Source: AP-15 sp963833745 (GTDB lineage: Bacteria > Pseudomonadota > Alphaproteobacteria > ATCC43930 > CGMCC-115725). Taken from it: a stretch of DNA of 64,000 nucleotides. The DNA lies in the NCBI GenBank assembly GCA_963833745.1, contig CAWHZD010000007.1:806001-870000 (forward strand). The letters run 5' to 3'. The translations under genes were made by a program, and so were the position numbers. Below the pieces are notes generated by a model. The model did not search any database and had not been told where the DNA came from. It worked only from the letters and a program-made list of their open reading frames with translations. Each line of letters starts with the position of its first letter. Positions within the stretch are counted from its first letter, which is position 1. This document shows positions 55,740 through 63,574 of this stretch, in pieces.

Positions 55740-56927
55740 GTGAGCATCGGAACCCTGCCGCTGTCCCGCTTTACCGTCCTCGACCTGACCCATGCGCGTG
55801 CCGGACCGACGGCGGTGCGCCAACTCGCCGATTGGGGCGCCAACGTGATCAAGATCGAGCGCCGCGGCGATGACGGCCGCGATGTGACCGGCTCGCGGCG
55901 CGAGGGGTTCGACTTTCAGAACCTCCATCGCAACAAGCGCAGCCTGACCCTCGACCTGAAGACCAAGGACGGGCTCGCGGTTTTTATGAAGCTGGCGGAA
56001 AAGGCCGATGTCGTCGTCGAGAATTTCCGTTCGACGGTAAAGCATCGGCTCGGCGTCGATTACGAGAGCGTCAAAAAGATCAACCCGCGCATCGTCTATG
56101 GCAGCATTTCCGGGTTTGGCCAGACCGGGCCTTACGCCAAGCGGCCGGGCGTCGACCAGATTGCCCAGGGCATGGGCGGGCTGATGTCGATCACCGGGTT
56201 TCCGGGGCAGGGGCCGGTGCGGGTCGGCATCCCGATCGACGATCTCTGCGCCGGTATCCTGTTGGCGCAGGGGATCCTGATGGCGCTGCTCGAACGCGAG
56301 ACCAGCGGCGAGGGGCAGTGGGTGCACACCTCATTGCTCGAAGCGCAGATCTTCATGCTCGACTTCCAGGCGTCGCGCTGGCTGATGGCGGGCGAGGTTG
56401 CCAAGCAGGCCGGCAACGACCATCCGACCGGCATCCCGACGGGGCTGTTCCCAACCGCTGACGGACAGATCAACATCGCCGCTTCGGGCGACCACATGTT
56501 CCGCCGTTTTTGCGAGGCGGCCGACGCGATGGCGTTGCTCGACGACCCGGATTACGCGACCGGTGTGGCGCGTTCGAAAAACCGGAAGGCGCTGAACGAA
56601 AAGATCGCCGAGATCACCAAAAAGCGCCCGAGCGCCTATTGGGTCGAATTGATGAACGAGGTTGGGGTGCCGTGCGGGCCGCTCTATACGATCGACCAGA
56701 CCTTTGCCGACCCGCAGGTGCAGCACCTCGAAATGGCGCGGCCGATCGACCATCCGAAGCTCGGTCCGCTCAAGGCGGTCGGGCAGGCGATCAACATGAC
56801 CCGCACGCCCGAGCCCGAGAAATTGCGCCCGACCCCCGGCCTCGGCCAGCACTCGGATGAAATCCTGCACGGGCTCGGCTACAGCGACGCCAAGATCGCC
56901 GACCTGCGCGCCCGCGAAGTCGTTTGA
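55740..56927 (+). CDS. CaiB/BaiF family CoA-transferase
   Basis: A 395-residue class III CoA-transferase. It moves CoA between carboxylic acids via an aspartyl-CoA intermediate; the catalytic Asp is D139 in GVDQIAQGMGG. Typical lines are FTVLDLTHARAGPTAVRQLADWGANVIKIE, HRNKRSLTLDLK and GSISGFGQTGPYA. The GTG at 55740 gives family length; the frame is open to 55617 without family sequence. Downstream are an MFS permease and a crotonase-fold gene, suggesting a catabolic pathway for an organic acid. Confidence 0.88.
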   Translation: MSIGTLPLSRFTVLDLTHARAGPTAVRQLADWGANVIKIERRGDDGRDVTGSRREGFDFQNLHRNKRSLTLDLKTKDGLAVFMKLAEKADVVVENFRSTVKHRLGVDYESVKKINPRIVYGSISGFGQTGPYAKRPGVDQIAQGMGGLMSITGFPGQGPVRVGIPIDDLCAGILLAQGILMALLERETSGEGQWVHTSLLEAQIFMLDFQASRWLMAGEVAKQAGNDHPTGIPTGLFPTADGQINIAASGDHMFRRFCEAADAMALLDDPDYATGVARSKNRKALNEKIAEITKKRPSAYWVELMNEVGVPCGPLYTIDQTFADPQVQHLEMARPIDHPKLGPLKAVGQAINMTRTPEPEKLRPTPGLGQHSDEILHGLGYSDAKIADLRAREVV

Positions 56928-57084
56928 TGCCCTAGCCAAGTGGAGTGCGCGGCTGCGTGCGTGGCGGCGGCGCCTCCTAGTCTCAACGCCAAGTATCAGC
57001 CCGCAGTCCGATTGCCGGTCACGGGCGGGGTGCGCACACGCGCGCGATCTGCCACACTGCCTCGGCTGAGGGGGAGAGCGCGAC

Positions 57085-58380
57085 ATGCTGCTGTTCGGCT
57101 TTAACGGACGCGCCACCAGGAATTTCCTGGTCCTCCTGGTGTCGATGCACTTCATCCTGTTTATCGACCGCGTCAACCTGGCGGCCGCGGCGCAAGTGAT
57201 GCAGAAGGACCTTGGTCTCAGCAATATCGCGCTCGGCGTCGCTTTCTCGGCGTTCAACTACTCATATGCCCCGTTTCAGCTGGTTGGGGGCTGGTTTGGC
57301 GACCGCTTTGGCGCGCGGCGCACGCTGACGGTCTGCGGCCTGGTGTGGTCGATCACGACCATCGTGACCGGGGCGGTAACCGGGCTCGCTTCGCTGTTTG
57401 CCGTGCGCCTGGTGCTCGGCATGGGCGAGGGTGCGACGTTGCCGGCGGCCACTCGTGCGCTCTCGAAATGGACCTCGCTCTCCTCGCGCGGCACGGCGGT
57501 CGGCATCACCCATGCGGCCGGGCGTCTCGGCGCGGGCGCGGCGGCGCCGATCGTCGCCGTCCTGATCACCTGGTTCTCCTGGCGTTTTTCGTTTGTCGCG
57601 CTCGGCATTCTGTCGGCTCTTTGGGCGGCGGTGTGGTGGTGGCATTTCCACGAAGATCCGCGTACGCATCCGGACATCACCAGCGCCGAGCTGGCCGCGT
57701 TGCCGACCCCCAATCCGACCGGGCAGATCGGTTCCGGTCCGGTCCCGTGGCGCCGCCTCATCCCGCGCGTGACGCCGCTGATGATCATCTACTTCTGCCA
57801 GGGCTGGACCGGCTGGCTGTTTGTGACCTGGATGCCGTCCCTGTTGCAGAAAAACTATGGCCTCGATCTGAAGAAATCGTCGCTGTTTTTCGCTGCGATG
57901 CTGCTCTGCGCGATGTTTGCGGAATTCTTCGGAGGGGTGGCCACCGACTATCTGCTGCGCCGTACCCGGAACCTGCAAGTCGCGCGCTCGCTGCTGATCG
58001 CCGTCAGCTGGACCCTCGCCGTGGCCGGGCTGGTCCCGGCGATAATGATCCACGACCTGGTCATCGGGTTGGCCGGCTTTACGATCGCACTGTTCTTTCT
58101 CGGCTTTGCGATCTCGCCGCTGTGGACCGCGACGATGGACATCGCACCGAATTACGCCGGCTCGTCGAGCTCGCTGATGAATGCCGCTGGTGCGGTCGCC
58201 GGGATCCTCTCACCAGTGGCCTTCGGCTGGATTCTGACGCGGACCGGCAGTTGGACGACGCCGTTCGCCTTTTCCGTCGGACTGCTGCTGTTCGCCATCG
58301 TCATGACCTACTGGATCAGGCCGGACCGGCCGATCGACGTCGTTCCGAGCACCGGTCGCTTGGCAATGGCCGGAGACTGA
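57085..58380 (+). CDS. MFS transporter, anion:cation symporter (ACS) family
   Basis: 431 residues with twelve hydrophobic segments. The ACS signatures are MHFILFIDRVNLAAAA in helix 1, FNYSYAPFQLVGGWFGDRFGARRTL between helices 2 and 3, and GMGEGATLPAATRALSKW in helix 4. Members take up organic acids such as sugar acids, tartrate or phthalate with protons. It sits between the CoA-transferase and crotonase genes and may import their substrate. Confidence 0.9.
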   Translation: MLLFGFNGRATRNFLVLLVSMHFILFIDRVNLAAAAQVMQKDLGLSNIALGVAFSAFNYSYAPFQLVGGWFGDRFGARRTLTVCGLVWSITTIVTGAVTGLASLFAVRLVLGMGEGATLPAATRALSKWTSLSSRGTAVGITHAAGRLGAGAAAPIVAVLITWFSWRFSFVALGILSALWAAVWWWHFHEDPRTHPDITSAELAALPTPNPTGQIGSGPVPWRRLIPRVTPLMIIYFCQGWTGWLFVTWMPSLLQKNYGLDLKKSSLFFAAMLLCAMFAEFFGGVATDYLLRRTRNLQVARSLLIAVSWTLAVAGLVPAIMIHDLVIGLAGFTIALFFLGFAISPLWTATMDIAPNYAGSSSSLMNAAGAVAGILSPVAFGWILTRTGSWTTPFAFSVGLLLFAIVMTYWIRPDRPIDVVPSTGRLAMAGD

Positions 58381-58476
58381 AACCACGGCGCGAAAGCGCG
58401 GATGCGCGTTGCTGCGCCATCTGCCACAATCGAGCGATCGAACCGGAGCCGCCATCAACCAGGAGCGAACGCCGCC

Positions 58477-59277
58477 ATGCTCGACCAGCCTTTGACCAGT
58501 AAGATGATCGCCGAAAAAGACGGCGCGATCGGCCATCTGATCTTCAACAACCCGGCGCGGCACAATGCCGTCTCGCTGGAAATGTGGCAGGCCGTCGCCC
58601 AGATCATCGACGATTTCGAGCGTGACGACGCGATCCGGGTCATCGTCTTGAGCGGCGCCGGTGGCCGGGCTTTTGTCTCCGGCGCCGACATCTCCGAATT
58701 CAAGGAAAGGCGGGCGTCGGAGGAGGCCGCCGCCGCGTACAGCAGGATTTCCGAGGGAGCGCGGATGCGGCTGCAGGAGACCTTGAAGCCGACGATCGCG
58801 ATGATCCGCGGCTATTGCATCGGCGGCGGCGTCGGCACCGCACTCGCCTGCGACATGCGGATTGCCGCCGAGGGCTCGAAATTCGGCGTTCCGGCGGCCA
58901 AGCTCGGGCTCGGCTACGCCTATGACGGCATCAAAAAGCTGGTCGACCTGGTCGGCCCGGCCTGCGCCCGCGAGATCTTCTTCACCGCGCGGCAGTTCAC
59001 CGCCGAGGAGGCCTGGCGCATGGGCCTCGTCAACCAGGTCGTCCCGGGCGAGGAGTTGGAGAGTTACGTCAAGAACTACTGCGACATGATCGCGGCGAAT
59101 GCGCCGTTGACGGTGCGTTCAGCCAAAGTGAACATTCGCGAGGCGCTGAAGGACGAGTCGGCGCGCGACTTGGCACTGTGCAAGCGTTTAGTCGACGAAT
59201 GCTTCGCCAGCGCCGATTACGCCGAAGGCCGCACCGCCTTCATGGAAAAGCGCAAGCCGGCGTTCACCGGCCGGTAA
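58477..59277 (+). CDS. Crotonase-fold protein (enoyl-CoA hydratase/isomerase family)
   Basis: 266 residues with the crotonase fold: FNNPARHNAVSLEMW, the oxyanion-hole SGADISEF, and RGYCIGGGVGTALACDMRIA. Both glutamates of classical hydratase are absent: GGGCE is GGGVG here, and the second position reads PAAKLG. It is therefore not a standard enoyl-CoA hydratase, and may be a decarboxylase, dehalogenase, isomerase or hydrolase of a CoA ester. AGGAG precedes ATG 58477. It probably works with the upstream CoA-transferase. Confidence 0.87.
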   Translation: MLDQPLTSKMIAEKDGAIGHLIFNNPARHNAVSLEMWQAVAQIIDDFERDDAIRVIVLSGAGGRAFVSGADISEFKERRASEEAAAAYSRISEGARMRLQETLKPTIAMIRGYCIGGGVGTALACDMRIAAEGSKFGVPAAKLGLGYAYDGIKKLVDLVGPACAREIFFTARQFTAEEAWRMGLVNQVVPGEELESYVKNYCDMIAANAPLTVRSAKVNIREALKDESARDLALCKRLVDECFASADYAEGRTAFMEKRKPAFTGR

Positions 59278-59388
59278 GGTCTATCGCGCTACTTCCTGCC
59301 CGGAGAGCGGATTGGGTAGAGGTGAGGAGACAGGGATTCCTATTCAGGTGGTCCGGTTCTTTCTTTCCGCAGAAGGGCCCAGAACCAT

Positions 59389-59694
59389 TCAATCCGTCGG
59401 CGATCTTCGTGAAGCGGGCCTCCAAGGGGGAGGCCATGAAAAGTGCGTGGTGGGCTCATGAAATTGAGGCTCGCCTGGTGGCCGGCCCCCGCGAAACGCT
59501 CTATATGCGGCGTAACTCCCAATCACGGCCACCGCAATCACGGCCACCGCAATCACACCAACGCTGGCCACGACCGCTATAGGAGGGCCCGCAAATGCTA
59601 CCGCAACTGTGCCTGATCCGGCGGCGGCCACGGCTACCATGCGGCCGGCGCCCCTGCTCGCCAAGGCTTTGCCGATGGTGTTCGCTACCGTCAT
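59389..59694 (-). CDS. Gly/Ala/Val-rich small membrane protein
   Basis: 101 residues from ATG 59694 (MTVANTIGKALASRG). The middle is a long hydrophobic stretch AVASVGVIAVAVIAVAVIGSYAAYRAF-like, preceded by another Ala/Gly-rich segment; the tail is Pro-rich and polar. The helix is encoded by a 15-base tandem repeat (AATCACGGCCACCGC on the plus strand, 59521-59550). A GGGAGAT site is upstream. No family is recognised, so it could be spurious. Confidence 0.4.
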   Translation of the reverse strand: MTVANTIGKALASRGAGRMVAVAAAGSGTVAVAFAGPPIAVVASVGVIAVAVIAVAVIGSYAAYRAFRGGRPPGEPQFHEPTTHFSWPPPWRPASRRSPTD

Positions 59695-59874
59695 TATTTG
59701 GGATCTCCCGTAGCGACCGAAGAACCTACCGCGCAAATGTTAGTAGGCAGAACGCGATAATCGCCAGATCAGGTTAATATCTGATTAGCTCAACATCTCA
59801 GCTGAGGGTAGCGCCTCGCAACTGTGACGTGGCAGGCGCATTTCTCTGACAGTGCTTACTTAATGGACATCCCT

Positions 59875-60771
59875 ATGAAACTCCCCGCCCACGGCCGTTA
59901 CGACTACGTGCCGATCACCAAGCGGCCGCAATACGACTGGCCCGAGGGCAAGCGCCTCGCCGTAACCTTCAACAACAACATCGAGCATTTCGCCTTCGGC
60001 GCCGGGCTCGGCAGCGACTCGACCGGGGCGCCGGCAGCGCAGAGCCATCGCAACTATGCCTGGCGTGATTATGGCAACCGCGTCGGCCTGTGGTATTACC
60101 TCGATCTGCTCGACGAGTTCGCGCTCCCGGGGGCGCACAACGTCAACTCCGCGGTTCTCGAAGCCTGCCCCGACATCGCGGTGCGGCTGAATGCGCGCGG
60201 CGACGAGTATGTCGGCCACGGCCGCACCAATTCCGAGCGCCAGGATGTGCTGTGGGAGGAGGACGAGCGCCGGCTGATCGCCGAGTGCACCGAGATCCTG
60301 ACGCGGGTTTCCGGCCGCCCGCCCGAGGGTTGGCTCGGCCCCTATATCGCCGAGACCGGCGTCACGCTCGACCTGTTGAAGGAGGCGGGCTACCGCTATG
60401 TGATGGATTGGGCGATGGACGACCAGCCGATCTGGATGCGCACCCGCGCCGGGCCGATCCTGTCGGTGCCCTATCCGCTCGAGCTCAACGACTCGCCGTC
60501 GATGATCTTTCGCCGGCACACCGGGCGCCAATTCGCCGAGATGATTGTCGACCAGTTCGACGAGATGCTTCTGCAATCGAAGAAATACCCGCTGGTGTTT
60601 GCGGTCTCGGCGCATCCCTTTGTCGTCGGCCAGCCGTTCCGATTGCATGCCTTCCGCGGGGCCGTCCGCCATATCATGCGACACCGCGACGATCTGTGGA
60701 TCACCACCCCGGGCGAGATCGCCCGCTATTGCGGAAGCCTGCCGAAGGGGATCATCCCGGGCTCCGGCTAG
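59875..60771 (+). CDS. Polysaccharide deacetylase family protein
   Basis: 298 residues of the NodB-like fold used by a subgroup of metal-dependent deacetylases. It has RLAVTFNNNIEHFAFGAG, DYGNRVGLWYYLDLLDEF, then EYVGHGRTNSERQ and GWLGPYIAETGVTLDLL, and a late VFAVSAHPFVVGQPFR. The family's first Asp is replaced in NNNIEH, as in allantoinase-like (PuuE) members. Substrate unknown; possible roles are chitin-like sugars or urea-derived compounds. ATG 59863 or 59875 could be the start; neither has a strong ribosome site. It precedes a RidA gene, with a repeat between. Confidence 0.85.
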   Translation: MKLPAHGRYDYVPITKRPQYDWPEGKRLAVTFNNNIEHFAFGAGLGSDSTGAPAAQSHRNYAWRDYGNRVGLWYYLDLLDEFALPGAHNVNSAVLEACPDIAVRLNARGDEYVGHGRTNSERQDVLWEEDERRLIAECTEILTRVSGRPPEGWLGPYIAETGVTLDLLKEAGYRYVMDWAMDDQPIWMRTRAGPILSVPYPLELNDSPSMIFRRHTGRQFAEMIVDQFDEMLLQSKKYPLVFAVSAHPFVVGQPFRLHAFRGAVRHIMRHRDDLWITTPGEIARYCGSLPKGIIPGSG

Positions 60772-60805
60772 TGTGATCTTGGCAAGCGAGGAGAATCAAA
60801 TCTTT

Positions 60806-60922
60806 GACCGTCATCCCCGCGAAAGCGCGCGAAAGCGCGAACCCAGAGCCTGCCCCTGGCGTGAACAGGGGGCGAGTGACGTGCGGCCGCCCCTGGATCC
60901 CCGCTTTCGCGGGGGCGACGGT
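60806..60922. repeat. Palindromic intergenic repeat, family B
   Basis: GACCGTCATCCCCGCGAAAG at the start pairs with CCCCGCTTTCGCGGGGGCGACGG-like sequence at the end, with GC-rich inner arms. It is the second copy of the family seen at 53461-53558 and lies between the deacetylase and RidA genes. Confidence 0.75.
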
Positions 60923-60977
60923 AAGATACGGGGATAGTTCGCCGCATTTCGGGTCTTAACACTCAACGGAGAAGCGC

Positions 60978-61325
60978 ATGACGATCGAGCGGCACAAAGT
61001 CGGCGCACGGATGAGCCAGGCGGTCGCCTATGGCTCGACCGTCTACCTTGCCGGACAAGTAGCTGATACCCCGGCCGCCGATGTCCGTCAGCAGACCGAA
61101 GAGGTCCTGCGCAAGATCGACGAGTTGCTCGCCGCCGCCGGCACCGACAATTCAAAGCTGCTGTCGGCGACGATCTGGCTCTCGGACATGCGCTATTTCA
61201 ACGACATGAACGCGGTATGGGACGCCTGGGTGTCGCCCGGCAACACCCCCGGCCGCGCCTGCGTCGAGGCCCGCCTCGCCGCCCCGCATTGGAAGGTCGA
61301 GATCGCCGTCGTCGCCGCCCGCTGA
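60978..61325 (+). CDS. RidA family protein
   Basis: 115 residues: GARMSQAVAYGSTVYLAGQVAD, DVRQQTEEVLRKIDELLAAAG, LLSATIWLSDMRYFNDMNAVW, and a GRACVEARLAAPHWKVEI end. The RACVEA segment carries the Arg expected at the active site of enamine/imine deaminases. GGAG upstream supports ATG 60978. It is distinct from the RidA-like protein at 17541. Confidence 0.88.
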   Translation: MTIERHKVGARMSQAVAYGSTVYLAGQVADTPAADVRQQTEEVLRKIDELLAAAGTDNSKLLSATIWLSDMRYFNDMNAVWDAWVSPGNTPGRACVEARLAAPHWKVEIAVVAAR

Positions 61326-61347
61326 ACTTGGCGTTGCCCTTGAGCTT

Positions 61348-61365
61348 GTAAGGAGAAATCCTTAC
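61348..61365 (+). promoter_or_regulatory. Perfect hairpin covering the Shine-Dalgarno of prlF
   Basis: GTAAGGA (61348-61354), loop GAAA (61355-61358), TCCTTAC (61359-61365): a perfect seven-base stem ending directly at ATG 61366. It includes the ribosome site AGGAG. As DNA it is a palindrome that an AbrB-fold antitoxin could bind; as RNA it would hide the ribosome site. Either would regulate the toxin-antitoxin operon. Confidence 0.65.
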
Positions 61366-61716
61366 ATGAAAATCGATTCGGAGGGCACCTGCATGGCGTT
61401 GGTAATCGAAGAGATGAGCAAGATTACGGCGAAGGGGCAAACGACGGTGCCGAAAGCCGTGCGGCAGGCGCTGGGCGTCGCCAGCGGCGGCAAGATCGCC
61501 TATCGGATCAAAGACGGACAGGTGACGCTCCATAACCCGCTTGCGGCGCACACGGATCCCGTGCTTGCCGCATTTCTCGATCTGATCGCCAGGAACATCG
61601 CCGCCGGCGGTGCGGCGAGCAGCCTGCCGCCTGATCTGGCTGCGGTGATGCGTCGTGTCGTAGAACAGATCCCGATCGACCTCGAAGAAGAACTGGAGGG
61701 TCAGGTCGAGATTTAA
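61366..61716 (+). CDS. prlF: Antitoxin PrlF (AbrB/SpoVT fold)
   Basis: 116 residues. The N-terminal swapped-hairpin DNA-binding motif SKITAKGQTTVPKAVRQALG and DGQVTLHNP identify a SpoVT/AbrB-type antitoxin; with the YhaV partner downstream it is PrlF (SohA). The acidic C-terminus (IDLEEELEGQ) probably wraps the toxin. ATG 61366 directly abuts a hairpin; ATG 61393 (MALVIEE) is an alternative. Eight bases separate it from the toxin gene. Confidence 0.88.
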   Translation: MKIDSEGTCMALVIEEMSKITAKGQTTVPKAVRQALGVASGGKIAYRIKDGQVTLHNPLAAHTDPVLAAFLDLIARNIAAGGAASSLPPDLAAVMRRVVEQIPIDLEEELEGQVEI

Positions 61717-61724
61717 TCCCAGTC

Positions 61725-62222
61725 ATGGTCGTCAACGGCTGGAACCTGCTGTTCCATCGGGCGATCCTCGGCCAGCTGAACAGGCTGAACGATGCCTCCG
61801 AGCGGGCGCGCCGGGCCGACCCCAGCGGTTATCGCGCGAACGCCCATGTAAAGTTGCTGGCGGCGTTGTCGAAGCTGATGCTGGAAGTAATCCCTGCCGA
61901 TCCAGCCCGACCCGAATACCGCCAGGGCAACACCCTCGGCGAGGCTTATCGAAACTGGTTTCGCGTCAAATTCCTCGGCCGTTTCCGCCTGTTCTTTCGC
62001 TATGACAGCCGCTCGCGTCTGATCGTCTATGCCTGGGTCAACGACGAGCGCAGCCTGCGTCAGCGGGGCGCACGGAACGACCCCTACGAAATGTTCCGGC
62101 GCATGCTCGAAGCGGGCAATCCCCCGGACGATTGGGCGGCGTTGATCCAAGCCTGCCTCGACGCGCCTGGCGATATGGCGCCTTCGAGCGGGTCCGCCCT
62201 CGATCTCGGGAAAGATCGATAA
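61725..62222 (+). CDS. yhaV: Toxin YhaV
   Basis: 165 residues matching YhaV, a RelE-fold ribonuclease that degrades mRNA: VNGWNLLFHRAILGQLNRL, KLLAALSKLMLEVIPADP, FRVKFLGRFRLFFRYDSRSR, and YAWVNDERSLRQRGA. Length is slightly above the E. coli protein (154). The basic surface residues expected for RNA binding are present. Co-transcribed with prlF; likely a type II toxin-antitoxin pair. Confidence 0.9.
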   Translation: MVVNGWNLLFHRAILGQLNRLNDASERARRADPSGYRANAHVKLLAALSKLMLEVIPADPARPEYRQGNTLGEAYRNWFRVKFLGRFRLFFRYDSRSRLIVYAWVNDERSLRQRGARNDPYEMFRRMLEAGNPPDDWAALIQACLDAPGDMAPSSGSALDLGKDR

Positions 62223-62244
62223 CCGATCGGCCGCGACCCGCGGC

Positions 62245-62598
62245 TCAGCCGCCCGCCTGCGGCAGCTCCATCCGCACCGCGACGGCGGCGCTGGCGATGA
62301 CCGCGATGTCGCCGGTCTCGTTGTCGGGCACGTCGAGACCCCCTTTGACCAACTTGACCGTGACCTCGCCATGCGGCAATGCGGCTTTGACCGCGGCGGC
62401 GTCGACCTTGTCCGGCTGCTGGACGCCGATCGTCACCTCGACCTGCATCCGGCGTGCGTCGAGCTTCAGGCTACGGATCAGGGTCAGCGAGCTGTGGTGG
62501 ATCGCGTCCTGCACCGCGCGAACCGCCGCCTTGGTGTAGTCGCCGCCATGCAGATCGTTGCCCGTGCCCATTTCGAGGATGACGCGCTTGGCTGGCAT
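62245..62598 (-). CDS. Lin0512 family protein (downstream copy)
   Basis: 117 residues: RVILEMGTGNDLHGGDYTKAA, RAVQDAIHHSSL, MQVEVTIGVQQPDKVD and AVIASAAVAVRME. It is about half identical by eye to the gene just upstream and shares its small fold. The family has no established function; I recall structural links to fatty-acid or hydrophobic-ligand binding, but this is uncertain. GGAGACG precedes ATG 62598. Confidence 0.8.
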   Translation of the reverse strand: MPAKRVILEMGTGNDLHGGDYTKAAVRAVQDAIHHSSLTLIRSLKLDARRMQVEVTIGVQQPDKVDAAAVKAALPHGEVTVKLVKGGLDVPDNETGDIAVIASAAVAVRMELPQAGG

Positions 62599-62609
62599 TC
62601 GGCGTCTCC

Positions 62610-62951
62610 TTACGGAAGATCGAGCCGTACGACCGCCGCGGCATTGGCGATCACGGTCTTGTTGGTACCGGCATCGTTGGCGATTTCGAGCCCGCCCTCG
62701 ACGATTTCGACAGTCCCGGTGCCGTGCGGCAAGACCGCCAGCACCGCCGCCTTGTCGACCAGCTCCGGATGCGGCACGCCGATCCGCACCTCCACCTGCA
62801 TCGAATCGACCGGCAGCCCCACCGCGTCGGCGACGCTCAACGAGTTGTGCCACAGCGCGTCGCGCAACGCGCGCATCGCCGCCTTGGTGTAATCGGCGCC
62901 GCGAATATCGGTACCCATGCCGATCTGCAGCACCATGCGCCGCCACGCCAT
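62610..62951 (-). CDS. Lin0512 family protein (upstream copy)
   Basis: 113 residues: RMVLQIGMGTDIRGADYTKAA, RALRDALWHNSL, MQVEVRIGVPHPELVDK and TVIANAAAVVRLD. GGGGGAGGAGAGC gives a very strong ribosome site for ATG 62951. It is separated by 11 bases from the second copy, so they probably form a heteromeric pair made from one mRNA. Confidence 0.82.
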   Translation of the reverse strand: MAWRRMVLQIGMGTDIRGADYTKAAMRALRDALWHNSLSVADAVGLPVDSMQVEVRIGVPHPELVDKAAVLAVLPHGTGTVEIVEGGLEIANDAGTNKTVIANAAAVVRLDLP

Positions 62952-63228
62952 GCTCTCCTCCCCCGCCGGCCATTGCCTCATCGAACTCTACCTGCTCGGT
63001 TCGGCCGCGTCATCCGCCGTTCTCGAGCTTGCTTGGGAAAGACCACGATGCGGCACTGGTCTCGATTGGACCGGACACCCGCGCCGCTGTAAGCTGCACC
63101 AAATAAGCGGAATGCTTCGACCGATCGGATTATAGCTTCTGCTGCACTATCAGCGAGTGAAACGACGGGGCTCCAATCTTCCTGGAATATGACCGCTCCT
63201 TGCCGAAAAAGTCGCGAAGAGGTCTGCG

Positions 63229-63432
63229 ATGACGTGGAATCGCCGGGTGCTGCTTTCGGCCATTCTCGGAATATCCGGCTTTGTGCTGTGGTTAACTGCG
63301 GCGGCATTGTTTTTCATGCCGAGCCAAACAAACGATGTCTCGATTGCGCATATACGGGCTTGCGCGCTGGCTGTCGTCGCCGGCGGCGCGTTGATTGTCG
63401 GCGCCATCGCATTGTTCGCCAGCAGCGGCTGA
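63229..63432 (+). CDS. Small two-helix membrane protein (67 residues)
   Basis: ATG 63229 opens MTWNRRVLLSAILGISGFVL, a first membrane helix, and ALAVVAGGALIVGAIALFA near the end is a second. GAAGAGG lies upstream. No family is recognised. The hairpin topology and ribosome site make it plausible. Confidence 0.5.
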   Translation: MTWNRRVLLSAILGISGFVLWLTAAALFFMPSQTNDVSIAHIRACALAVVAGGALIVGAIALFASSG

Positions 63433-63574
63433 ATGGCTGGCCGTCGCGGTGCGGGATTACGCCGGCCGGGCGTTTTATGACGCAGATTTGACGCCCGTCC
63501 ACCGCGGTGGTGTAGAATGCCGGTGCGGCAAACGGCGTGAAAATGCGGCGCCGCATAGTGTGGGAGGAAATGCC

